Origin: Paenibacillus sp. Root444D2 | GTDB taxonomy: Bacteria; Bacillota; Bacilli; Paenibacillales; NBRC-103111 | Length of the DNA: 64,000 nucleotides | Direction of reading: 5' to 3' | NCBI RefSeq assembly: GCF_001426375.1 | Contig: NZ_LMEO01000002.1 | Coordinates: 39,136 to 103,135 of the forward strand | Part shown: in pieces, positions 8,291 to 16,486 of the stretch | Position numbering within the stretch: position 1 is the first letter of the stretch | How the letters are laid out: each line of letters starts with the position of its first letter | The notes under the pieces: generated by a model | Database searches by the model: none | Seen by the model: only the letters and a program-made list of their open reading frames with translations | Told to the model about the DNA's origin: nothing | Position numbers and translations under genes: made by a program

Positions 8291-9892
8291 TCACTCCTTA
8301 GTCATCATTGATGTAGTTTCGGCGGCAATCCGGTATTTACCAATGGTCATTCCTGTTTTTTTCTTAAAGATTTGACTAAAATATCGATAGTCCTCGTAGC
8401 CAACCATTTGCGCAATCTCATAATTTTTATAGCTAGACAACCTCATTAGTTCTTTCGATTTATTAATTCGGAATTCAGTCATATAATCAACAAAATTGTG
8501 GCCTGTCGTTTTTTTAAATAAACGGCTTACATAATCCGTGTTCATGTAATGACTTTCAGCAATCTGATGTAGGGAAAGCGGCTGATCATAGTTGTTTTCT
8601 ATCAAATTCTGAATGATACGCACAATCTTCTTGCCTTGTTTTTCATGTGAACGTTTGTAGTACTCGAGTACAGAGGGAATGATCTCTTCATCGAAAATCC
8701 GTTTCACAGCTGCCGCATCGTTCCGTTGCTGGATCATCTCTGTATACATTTGTGGATTTTTACCGCTTACTTCCTCTAGCCGATTTCCCGTTCCTCTAAG
8801 CTGTTTTTCAATAGAGTGGACAAGCAAAAAGGCGCTCCTCTGCAAATGATCTACAGTCATTGAATCCTCACTAATTGCAGCAAACAGCATGTCGCATTCT
8901 TGCTGAGCCTCTTCCTTGTTGCCCATTTGAAGGGAAAGGAGAAAAGCATTTTCCTTCTCCTGAGGGTAATTAAATCGCTCATTACTCAGGTCATTCTCAG
9001 CCCAAAGGACGGTACAAGACACACCCAGCCTTTTCTTTTTCAGTGCTTGCCCGGCCTCCAGATAAGCACGCCGTAAATAGTGGGCATCCTCTTTTTTCAA
9101 TCCGATACCCAAGCTGTAGCTGCCCATTTCCTTTTGTTTGAGCAACCTTTGGATGGTATGGCATAATTTATTCATTTCCTCTAGCTGCAGCTGCTCACCT
9201 ACGATAGCGATAACGAATTCCCCGTTTGCTTCCGGGGCGGTTGTTACGGCGAAGTTCCATTCTCCCCCAAACAAAAATGGTTTGTTCCGGATTAACTGTT
9301 CCCTCAGTTGCCCAACAAGTTTGTTTGTCTCGCATCCATCTCGAAATGTATCCCGCTGCCCGACCATCACATAGGTTTCGCCGCAAGTCCATCCTTCAGG
9401 AAGAGGAATTTCTTCCTCATTCTCACGAGCTTCTACATCTGTGACCGCATGATACAAAACTCTTTGAAGCCAGTCTCCTCTACTGTCAAACTGCCCTGTT
9501 CTCTTCTTTGTTTCCTGCTGTATCATCTTTGCTACTGCTCTCTCCAGCACAGAAACTAGCTCATCTTTTTTAACTGGTTTCAATAAATAATCAAATGCTT
9601 TCTGTCGGATAGCTTCTTTCATATATTCATAGTCGGAATACCCGCTTACGACGATCGTCAATAAATCCGGTAAATCACGATTCAGCATTCCGAGCAGTTG
9701 TTTGCCATCCAGCCCAGGCATCCGCATATCCAGAAAAAGTAGATCCGGTTTCTCGGCAAGCGCGATCCTATGCGCTTCTTCCCCGTCTCCAGCCTCTCCA
9801 ACAAGTCTGAAACCGAAACGATCCCAAGGTATAGATTGAATAAGCCCCCTCCGGATCCATATTTCATCGTCGACAATGACTACCTTTCGCAT
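8291..9892 (-). CDS. YesN-type response regulator with AraC DNA-binding domain
   Basis: 533 residues from the ATG at 9892, chosen because GGGAGGG lies 8 bases upstream; the frame is open to 9925 but without a good site. A receiver domain (KVVIVDDE, phospho-acceptor Asp in LLFLDMRMPGLDG at about 55, Lys in YLLKPVKK) is followed by a central linker region and a C-terminal pair of AraC helix-turn-helix motifs (from about 435; YFSQIFKKKTGMTIGKYR at the end). Such regulators pair with YesM-type kinases and activate sugar-uptake operons. Here the regulator is coded downstream of the permeases rather than beside the kinase at 13124-14956. It probably activates the promoter before the solute-binding protein gene. 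Confidence 0.92.
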   Translation of the reverse strand: MRKVVIVDDEIWIRRGLIQSIPWDRFGFRLVGEAGDGEEAHRIALAEKPDLLFLDMRMPGLDGKQLLGMLNRDLPDLLTIVVSGYSDYEYMKEAIRQKAFDYLLKPVKKDELVSVLERAVAKMIQQETKKRTGQFDSRGDWLQRVLYHAVTDVEARENEEEIPLPEGWTCGETYVMVGQRDTFRDGCETNKLVGQLREQLIRNKPFLFGGEWNFAVTTAPEANGEFVIAIVGEQLQLEEMNKLCHTIQRLLKQKEMGSYSLGIGLKKEDAHYLRRAYLEAGQALKKKRLGVSCTVLWAENDLSNERFNYPQEKENAFLLSLQMGNKEEAQQECDMLFAAISEDSMTVDHLQRSAFLLVHSIEKQLRGTGNRLEEVSGKNPQMYTEMIQQRNDAAAVKRIFDEEIIPSVLEYYKRSHEKQGKKIVRIIQNLIENNYDQPLSLHQIAESHYMNTDYVSRLFKKTTGHNFVDYMTEFRINKSKELMRLSSYKNYEIAQMVGYEDYRYFSQIFKKKTGMTIGKYRIAAETTSMMTKE

Positions 9893-9927
9893 GAACCAAA
9901 CCCTCCCGATGCTTGATTGCACCACTG

Positions 9928-10749
9928 TTATCCCTTCAGAGAGCCAGCGGTCAAACCGTCAATAATATACCTTTGAAGAAATAAATAAATAAGTAATATC
10001 GGAGCAATGACGACCACCATAAATGCGAACACAACGCCCCAATTCGTGCTGTACATTGTAACAAAATTAAAAATTTGGAGCACAATCGTCCACTTCGTGC
10101 TATCTGTCATCAAATAGAAAGGACCGAAAAAATCGTTCCAAACGGATACCATGACAACGATCGCAACCGTTACAAGCACAGTTATTATGAGCGGAAGAAT
10201 GATCTGAACATACAATCGGAAATAACCGCAGCCTTCCAAAAGCGCCGCTTCGTCCAGCTCTCGTGGAATGGATTTCATGAATCCTACCAGCAGGAATACG
10301 GCAAATGGGAGCAATACGGCCGTATAGTACATGATAAGGCTGAAGTACGTTCCTCGAATGTGCAAATCACCCATTAGCTTAATGGTGGGTACGATAGAAA
10401 CAGGCACGATTAGGCCCATGATGAATAAATAGTACGCCGTACGCAAAAAGCGGTCGTCTCTTCGTTGAATAATGAAAGCAGCCATAGATGCAAACACATT
10501 GACGCAAAGCACCACGCAGCCCGAAATCAGGAAACTGTTCATGAACCCGCGTACAATATGCGCCTGAGCAAAGATGTCCTTATAATTGCTGAACTGCCAC
10601 TCTGTGGGGAGGGACAAGCCGAACAGCGCTGATTCACGGATATCTTTGAACGAGTTTATGAGAATCATCAGAAAGGGGATGAGGATCATCAGTGCCAAAC
10701 AGATAGTCGCCAATTCGAGCACAATAAGCATGTTGCGCCGTTGTCTCAC
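9928..10749 (-). CDS. Carbohydrate ABC transporter permease (MalG/LplC-type)
   Basis: 273 residues from a GTG start at 10749 that overlaps the stop of the upstream permease as GTGA, with GGGAGGTGGAG just before it; an in-frame ATG at 10800 gives an unlikely acidic leader. Six hydrophobic segments are visible. The EAA loop reads ELDEAALLEGCGYFRLYVQIILP, the binding-protein-dependent permease motif that docks the ATPase. It ends with DGLTAGSLKG, typical of the CUT1 MalG branch. The partner is the MalF-type permease directly upstream. As in most CUT1 loci of this group no ATPase is coded here; a shared MsmX-like ATPase probably serves. Confidence 0.93.
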   Translation of the reverse strand: MRQRRNMLIVLELATICLALMILIPFLMILINSFKDIRESALFGLSLPTEWQFSNYKDIFAQAHIVRGFMNSFLISGCVVLCVNVFASMAAFIIQRRDDRFLRTAYYLFIMGLIVPVSIVPTIKLMGDLHIRGTYFSLIMYYTAVLLPFAVFLLVGFMKSIPRELDEAALLEGCGYFRLYVQIILPLIITVLVTVAIVVMVSVWNDFFGPFYLMTDSTKWTIVLQIFNFVTMYSTNWGVVFAFMVVVIAPILLIYLFLQRYIIDGLTAGSLKG

Positions 10750-11615
10750 ATCTCCACCTCCCGTTTCTTCATCCTCATCAGCACCGGCACACCAATGCAA
10801 GTAACTAAGATGAACAACACGACGTTAACCGTTGTCGCATAACCGAACTCTCCTGAACTGAACATGCTGCGAATATAGGTGTAAAACACTTCTGTCGTAT
10901 ATCCTGGTCCGCCTTCAGTCAGAACCATAACCATTTCAAACACTTTCATAGAACCAATCATGGAAAGTAACACATTTACGGTAAAAGCCGGTGCTAGCAG
11001 CGGAAAAATAATATGTCGAAACCGGCTCCAGTATTGCGCACCATCGATTGAAGCGCTTTCCGTCAAGTCTTTTGGAATGAACTGAAGTCCCGCTAAATAA
11101 ACGACCATAGAAAATCCAGCTACGCGCCATATATCCGTCACAATAATGGAAAACAGCGCATATTTCGGATCGTTCAGCCAATCATGCGCAAGTGCGGCAA
11201 GCCCCACCTGCTCCAGAATTTGATTCACAATCCCATGCTCAGGATGATAAATAGCACGGAAGATATAACCAATGACGATCGGAGCGATCACATAAGGAAG
11301 GAAAAATATCATCCGCAGCACATTGCGCAGCACAAGAGCTTCATTGAGAATGAGCGCCAAGCCAAGCCCGCATACATTTTGCAGTACCGTTACAGCAGCA
11401 GCAAAGATTAACGTATTGAACAAGGCAGTTAGTAGTCTCGGCTCTTGAAAGATCGCCGCATAGTTTTGAAAACCTACGAATCGAATATCCTTGGCATTGA
11501 TGTTCCAATCGGTGAAGCTGTAATAAAATCCGATAAGGGTTGGAGTTATAAAAAACACCAGAAAAACAGCCAGAGCTGGAAATGAAAAATAGAGCGGATA
11601 CTTGCTTTTTCCCAA
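10746..11615 (-). CDS. Carbohydrate ABC transporter permease (MalF/LplB-type)
   Basis: 289 residues from a TTG at 11615, chosen because AGGAGG lies 8 bases upstream; another TTG at 11639 has no site before it. A first membrane segment follows directly (PALAVFLVFFITPTLIGFYYSF). The EAA-type loop reads LTESASIDGAQYWSRFRHIIFP and the C-terminus is MKKREVEM. It forms the membrane channel with the MalG-type protein, and the two genes overlap by four bases. The lipoprotein gene ends about 30 bases upstream. Confidence 0.92.
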   Translation of the reverse strand: MGKSKYPLYFSFPALAVFLVFFITPTLIGFYYSFTDWNINAKDIRFVGFQNYAAIFQEPRLLTALFNTLIFAAAVTVLQNVCGLGLALILNEALVLRNVLRMIFFLPYVIAPIVIGYIFRAIYHPEHGIVNQILEQVGLAALAHDWLNDPKYALFSIIVTDIWRVAGFSMVVYLAGLQFIPKDLTESASIDGAQYWSRFRHIIFPLLAPAFTVNVLLSMIGSMKVFEMVMVLTEGGPGYTTEVFYTYIRSMFSSGEFGYATTVNVVLFILVTCIGVPVLMRMKKREVEM

Positions 11616-11644
11616 CGCCTCCCCCTCCTTTTCTTTCAAGCTGC

Positions 11645-13006
11645 CTATTCGAATCCTGCTAACCGTTTGGATTTGCCGTCTTTTTTATAGTTGGCATCGA
11701 ATTCCTTCACTGCCGCATCTACATTCCCATTGATGAAGAAGTTTTGCAGCGTTTTTTGAAAATCAGCAAATGTCGGTGTTAGACGGTTTTGGACGTTGAT
11801 TTTTGCTTTGCCTGTATCGATTAAGCCTTTTACCGTTTGCTGCACAGGATACAATTCACTTTTAGCATCTTTAAAGATAGGAATGCCAGGCGCTGTTTGA
11901 TAGTACAGATTGACCATATCAGGAGTAATCATGAACTTAATCAAATCGGCAGCTTCTTTCGAATGCTTCGCTTTTTCAGGCACCATTAATTGGTTAGGAG
12001 GCGTAATCAACGCCGTACCCGCATCATTCGCCGCAGGGAATGGGAAGAACCCAATGTGATCTTTCACAAAGTCTTTGCTGAATTTTTTCTCCAGTTGTGG
12101 AATAATGCCATCGAGCATAAACACCATGGCTACTTTACCATCACCTATCTTGCTCTGCATTTCGTCATACGTTCCCGCCATCAAATTATCTTGATATAAG
12201 CCGAGATCTTTCAATTCTTTCTGCTTCGTAAATAAATCTTTCACCTGTGGTATATCAGCAAGCCCGAGTTGGTTTTTCTCCAATTTCTGAACGCCTTCAT
12301 CGCCGATTGCCGGATCTACACCCGAAACCCATCCTGTCAAATAAAAGATTTGCGCCGGCCATCCATCCTTCACTCCTTCATAGAAAGGTGTCACGCCTGA
12401 AGCTTTTATCTTCTTGGCTGTCTCAATTAAATCTGCATAGTTTTTAGGTGGCTGAACGCCAACCTTGCCAAATACATCTTTGTTATAATAAACGCCCATC
12501 ATACCCGTAGCCCCGAATGGAATACCATAGATCTTTTTGTCCGGCGTTGTTTGGAATTCTTTCATCGATGGAATGATTCGATCCCATACGGCTGTATCTG
12601 TACTCCATTCATGAAGCGTTTCCTCAGCCCTTAATTTGACGTTTTGCTTCGTACCTGGCTGCATCAAAAATAAATCAGGAAAATCGCCTGTTGAAAACCG
12701 AGTTTTCATCATATTATCGAAGTCACCGCCGGGTAACGCTTGTAATTCGACCTTATTGCCGGTTTGCTTTTGATAAGCTTCGAATATTTTGTTAAATGGA
12801 ACAGCGTCCACTGTATTGGGAATTACAAACGTGAGGGTGACAGGATCTTTCGTCGGAGCTATTGTGCTGGTTGGCGTGTTCGTCGCTGTAGCTGATTTGC
12901 TTACTTCTGGCGTTCCTATAGTGCCATTGTTACTACTGCATCCCGTAAATGAACTAGCTGCCATACAAACCGTTAACATCGACAAAACCGTTTTCATTTT
13001 TCTCAT
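11645..13006 (-). CDS. Extracellular sugar-binding lipoprotein of ABC transporter (SBP family 1)
   Basis: 453 residues. A signal peptide ends in the lipobox FTGC (Cys23), followed by a Ser/Thr/Pro-rich linker and a solute-binding domain (LTFVIPNT..., FEAYQKQTGNKVELQALPGGDFDNMM, IPFGATGMMGVYYNKDVF). It captures oligosaccharides or glycosides at the cell surface for the two permeases downstream. The start has AAGGAGGG upstream. It is preceded by a promoter with a perfect TATAAT and a cre box, so expression is likely catabolite-controlled. The ligand cannot be named from sequence; the downstream enzymes suggest a plant-wall oligosaccharide. Confidence 0.93.
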   Translation of the reverse strand: MRKMKTVLSMLTVCMAASSFTGCSSNNGTIGTPEVSKSATATNTPTSTIAPTKDPVTLTFVIPNTVDAVPFNKIFEAYQKQTGNKVELQALPGGDFDNMMKTRFSTGDFPDLFLMQPGTKQNVKLRAEETLHEWSTDTAVWDRIIPSMKEFQTTPDKKIYGIPFGATGMMGVYYNKDVFGKVGVQPPKNYADLIETAKKIKASGVTPFYEGVKDGWPAQIFYLTGWVSGVDPAIGDEGVQKLEKNQLGLADIPQVKDLFTKQKELKDLGLYQDNLMAGTYDEMQSKIGDGKVAMVFMLDGIIPQLEKKFSKDFVKDHIGFFPFPAANDAGTALITPPNQLMVPEKAKHSKEAADLIKFMITPDMVNLYYQTAPGIPIFKDAKSELYPVQQTVKGLIDTGKAKINVQNRLTPTFADFQKTLQNFFINGNVDAAVKEFDANYKKDGKSKRLAGFE

Positions 13007-13044
13007 TTTTGTAGTACCCTCCTTTAGGAATCGCTTACAAGTTA

Positions 13045-13079
13045 ATTATATGAAAACGTTTTCCGTGACTCTATTCACG
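13045..13079 (-). promoter_or_regulatory. Transporter-operon promoter with overlapping cre box and inverted-repeat operator
   Basis: On the minus strand a perfect TATAAT lies at 13050-13045, with no recognisable -35 at the usual 17-base spacing, as expected for an activator-dependent promoter. ATGAAAACGTTTTCC on the plus strand (13050-13064) fits the CcpA cre consensus at all but the last position and fills the -10/-35 spacer. Next to it CGTGA-N6-TCACG (13064-13079) forms an inverted repeat where an AraC-type activator could bind. Confidence 0.6.
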
Positions 13080-13123
13080 ATTTCGACTAAAAATGTTTAA
13101 TTTTCTTACCCTGAGAGTATTAC

Positions 13124-14956
13124 TTATACGTCCTCTACAAAGTTCCATGATGAAATGATGAGGGTTACACGGGTCCCTTCCCCCACTTCACTCTCTATTT
13201 TACATTCAAATTGCTTGCCCAAGCGGATTGCATACCTGGCATAGACATTGCGAATACCAATGCCCCCGCCCGCAGCAGAAGAAACAGGCATATCTTCTGA
13301 CAACTGTTTTCTGAGCTCATTTCTTAACGCCTTCAGTCTCTCTGCCGAAATGCCGACCCCATCATCACTTACTGTGATGTGCAAAGATTCACCTTCTTTG
13401 TGAGCAATTATTCGGATCGTGCTTTTCCCAATCTTTGGCTCCACCCCATGGAACACCGCATTCTCCACAAGTGGCTGCAGTGTCATTTTCAGCAGCGGGT
13501 AATCGAGTAAATTGTCCTCGATTTCCTGAATATACGTAATTTTGTCTTCGAAACGGATTCGCTGAATGTTCATATAAGAATCAATTTGTTCCAACTCTTC
13601 ACGAAGGGTAACCATTTCATCCTTATTTTTGATATTGTAGCGGAACATATCTGCAAGTGACTGAGCCATATCACCGATTTTCTCAACATCATAATAATCG
13701 GCCATTGCCTTAATGCTATCTAGCGTGTTGTATAGAAAATGCGGATTAATTTGTGAATAGAGCATAGCAAGCTCGACTTGCTGAAGCTTAATTTGGTATA
13801 TATATTTGGATTCGATTAAGTTTTGAAGTTCAACCTGCATGTCGTTAAAGTTCTTCGCGATTCTTCCGATTTCATCGCTTCTTTTAACTTGGACTCGAAC
13901 CGAGAAGTCGCCTCTTTTCACTCGATTAATCGTTCTATATAAGTCCAGAATTGGGTTGGTAATTCTTTGCCCGAACAAAAAGGAAATAAATATAGTAACC
14001 AAAAAGGCTATCAGCGTTGTAAGTAGTGTTGCCGTTTTGATTCGATCCAGAGAACCGAACATTTCATTCTTAGGCATCGCAAGTACGACTTTCCAATTGG
14101 AATAATCCGACTGTGTATAGGTAACAAGCAGATTGTCCTGCTCGCCGCCATACCAGAACTTTCCGCTGCCGTTTGTGATACGTGATAGCATATCTTTACG
14201 GAGAACAGCATCAGACTGCTTAAAAGAGGCGTATACTTGTTGATTATTTTGATCCAAAATGAGCAATTTGCTGTTCGCGGAAAGGCTATCGTTCTGACCA
14301 ATATGGAGAAACAATTCAACATTGTATTCTGCGCGTACAACAATAAAATTGTCGGGATTAGCAAAATCTCGAATTAAAATGGACGATGAATATGCGGTCT
14401 CATCACTTCCAGAAACCGCTCCTTTAGGCGGACCGGTAAAATGCACACGACCGTCATTGATTACCGTCTGCTGGAACCAATCGGATTGCTGTACTTCATC
14501 GGCTGTCCAAGGCTTCTGATTATCCGAAGCATTCAGCATTTCTCCGTTATTGTAATAAATTTGAACCCGGATAAAATCTCTGATTGGTGTAATGTTAAAG
14601 CTTTTCAGAAATAAGTTTCCTATCTTTTGCCTGAACAGAAATTGATCCTGCTTATCCATCGTCGCATACGCATTAATTCCATCTATGTACTCCTGACTGA
14701 AATAAGGCGCCAGCAGAAGATTTCGCTTGTTTTGAAAGTCATTATCCATATTTTTCTCAATTTGTCGAACGATTTGAAAACTTGACGATTCTACCTGCTC
14801 CGATACAGAGCGATATGAAATATAGAAGGAAATAGCTCCTACCGATGCTATGCAAATAAAAATAATAATGAAATAACTGAAGAGAAGAACGATACGGATT
14901 TTGGAAAATAAGGATCGAATTTTCCCGAAAATTCCCCAAAGCTTGCTTCTACGCAT
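13124..14956 (-). CDS. YesM-type sensor histidine kinase
   Basis: 610 residues from the ATG at 14956, with a G-rich site (GAGGGGTGG) before it; an upstream in-frame GTG at 14968 lacks spacing. Counting from that GTG: membrane segment 1 at about 26-50, an extracellular sensing domain to about 310, membrane segment 2 at about 312-333, a HAMP domain (RITNPILDLYRTI), the His-kinase motif QINPHFLYN with His410, and a HATPase domain with LVENAVFHG and DDGVGIS. It probably senses the extracellular glycan and phosphorylates the AraC-type regulator at 8291-9892. It is the first gene of the locus, 117 bases before the binding-protein gene. Confidence 0.93.
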   Translation of the reverse strand: MRRSKLWGIFGKIRSLFSKIRIVLLFSYFIIIFICIASVGAISFYISYRSVSEQVESSSFQIVRQIEKNMDNDFQNKRNLLLAPYFSQEYIDGINAYATMDKQDQFLFRQKIGNLFLKSFNITPIRDFIRVQIYYNNGEMLNASDNQKPWTADEVQQSDWFQQTVINDGRVHFTGPPKGAVSGSDETAYSSSILIRDFANPDNFIVVRAEYNVELFLHIGQNDSLSANSKLLILDQNNQQVYASFKQSDAVLRKDMLSRITNGSGKFWYGGEQDNLLVTYTQSDYSNWKVVLAMPKNEMFGSLDRIKTATLLTTLIAFLVTIFISFLFGQRITNPILDLYRTINRVKRGDFSVRVQVKRSDEIGRIAKNFNDMQVELQNLIESKYIYQIKLQQVELAMLYSQINPHFLYNTLDSIKAMADYYDVEKIGDMAQSLADMFRYNIKNKDEMVTLREELEQIDSYMNIQRIRFEDKITYIQEIEDNLLDYPLLKMTLQPLVENAVFHGVEPKIGKSTIRIIAHKEGESLHITVSDDGVGISAERLKALRNELRKQLSEDMPVSSAAGGGIGIRNVYARYAIRLGKQFECKIESEVGEGTRVTLIISSWNFVEDV

Positions 14957-15167
14957 GATACCAACCACCCCTCATTAAAACGTTTCAACTAGGAATGGGA
15001 TTATTTTACCATACACCTTCTCGATCGGAGTAGGTTTATTTCAGAGCATTTTATATTCATTCTTACTTTTATCCATAAACAACAAATTGTTAAGAAATTT
15101 AGCTTTAAGAAAAAGAATATCAAAACCCGCTTCGCAAGGCCTAGCCTAGCTAAGTGGGTAATAAAAT

Positions 15168-15197
15168 AAAGATCCCTTGCTTTCGCAAGGGATCTTT
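15168..15197 (-). terminator. Intrinsic terminator after DinB gene
   Basis: AAAGATCCCTTGC, a TTTC loop and GCAAGGGATCTTT form a perfect 13-bp stem. On the minus strand it is followed by a T-rich stretch. The stem begins inside the stop codon of the DinB gene. Confidence 0.9.
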
Positions 15198-15699
15198 ATG
15201 CAGGGTAACCTCCGCCGGGCGGCGGCCAAGCTCCGTTCATTCGGCGGAGCAAAACGATTTCTCCCAAGTGATAAGAATTGTGTGAGGCAATGTTGCGCAA
15301 AATACTCGCTTTCGTCTCCGTCGGGAACTTTTCAAGAATTTCATCCAGCTGTGACGTTCGAGCAATCTCACAAGCTCTCTCAACTCCTTGCAGAAAGCTT
15401 TGAACAATCGTCTCCCATTCCTCTTCACTCTCTGGACGATCCGCGGTAGGCCAACTGTCCATGACGTGCGAAGGCAATTCAGGCTTGCCTCCTTCAAGGT
15501 AAGTCAACAAAAATTCCTGCCAGTAGCCCATATGCTTCAACAACTGATAAATGGTGTAAGGCGCACCCGTGGTACGAGTGCTTGCAAGTTCAGCATTAAT
15601 ATCTGACAATGCTCTAGTTATCGGAATATGTCCGCGCTCTCCGACTAATGATTTCACAAGTGCTTCACCAAATGCTCGATTGGATTCATTCATAGACAT
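15196..15699 (-). CDS. DinB superfamily protein
   Basis: 167 residues from the ATG at 15699, which lies 9 bases after GGAG; the frame extends to a TTG at 15714. A four-helix-bundle DinB/YfiT-type protein. The three metal-binding histidines fit LLKHMGYW in helix 2 and HNSYHLGEI near the C-terminus. Many members are thiol-dependent or detoxifying metal enzymes in Bacillota; the substrate is unknown. It stands alone, on the same strand as the sugar locus but separated from it by a strong terminator. Confidence 0.85.
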   Translation of the reverse strand: MSMNESNRAFGEALVKSLVGERGHIPITRALSDINAELASTRTTGAPYTIYQLLKHMGYWQEFLLTYLEGGKPELPSHVMDSWPTADRPESEEEWETIVQSFLQGVERACEIARTSQLDEILEKFPTETKASILRNIASHNSYHLGEIVLLRRMNGAWPPPGGGYPA

Positions 15700-15969
15700 A
15701 GCTGTCATCTCCAACCCCCTTCATTCATTTATTTTGTATGCTATTAATTCGATACCCTCAAATTAAATTGCATAAAATACAATTTTAAGAAACTATAATA
15801 CCCTAAATTTATGCAAAGTGTCAAGTCAGTTCAATCTCCGCAGAAATGCTTCATATCACCGATATTCATATAATTTTTATATTTCTTCATGAGCAGGTAT
15901 ACTGGTTTCAGAACAGTTAAATGATACAATATGGAAATGATAGACAATCAAACCTAAGGAGTGAAATTA

Positions 15970-16398
15970 ATGGCTATTGATGTATATCTTAATTTTAATG
16001 GAAACACTCGTGAAGTCATTGAGTATTACGCTGAAGTTTTTGGACTAGACAAGCCACAAATCATGACCTTTGGAGATACGCCACCCGACCCATCCTTTCC
16101 TCTTCCTGAGGAAGCCAAAAATTTAGTTATGCATGCACGCCTTAGCATTTCTGGAAGTACAGTTATGTTCTCCGATGTTTTCCCAGGAATGCCTTTCGTT
16201 GCCGGTAACAACATTAGCCTTTCCTTAGTCAGTAAGGATATCGATGAAGTGAAGTCAGCCTTTCATAAGTTGAAAGAAGGCGGCAAAGTAGGCATGGAGC
16301 TTCAAGAAACATTCTGGAGCAAATGCTACGGCAACTTAGAAGATAAATTCGGTATTCAATGGCAGTTTAACTATGACAATGGTGAATCGGTTTATTAA
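15970..16398 (+). CDS. VOC superfamily protein (PhnB/3-demethylubiquinone methyltransferase-like)
   Basis: 142 residues from the ATG at 15970, placed 8 bases after AAGGAG; an in-frame GTG at 15961 overlaps the site. It is a single-unit glyoxalase/bleomycin-resistance fold (VYLNFNGNTREVIEYYAEVFG at the start; FWSKCYGNLEDKFGIQWQF at the end) of the PhnB-like group. Function is not predictable beyond the fold. It is monocistronic, with a bidirectional terminator after it. Confidence 0.85.
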   Translation: MAIDVYLNFNGNTREVIEYYAEVFGLDKPQIMTFGDTPPDPSFPLPEEAKNLVMHARLSISGSTVMFSDVFPGMPFVAGNNISLSLVSKDIDEVKSAFHKLKEGGKVGMELQETFWSKCYGNLEDKFGIQWQFNYDNGESVY

Positions 16399-16415
16399 TT
16401 AATCTTTCACCATAC

Positions 16416-16467
16416 AAAAAGGGATATTTAATCTTTCTTTCTCAAGAAAGGATTGGATATCCTTTTT
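16416..16467. terminator. Bidirectional terminator between VOC gene and cls
   Basis: AAAAAGGGATATTTAATCTTTC pairs with GAAAGGATTGGATATCCTTTTT across a short loop, with runs of A before and T after. It can end both the plus-strand VOC gene and the converging minus-strand cls. Confidence 0.8.
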
Positions 16468-16486
16468 TACATAGTGTACCCTTCGT

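Noticed and set aside
14971..14990. cre box before the sensor kinase gene (TTAAAACGTTTCAA)
   Set aside because: Half-sites are off by one base relative to the CG centre and two conserved positions fail.
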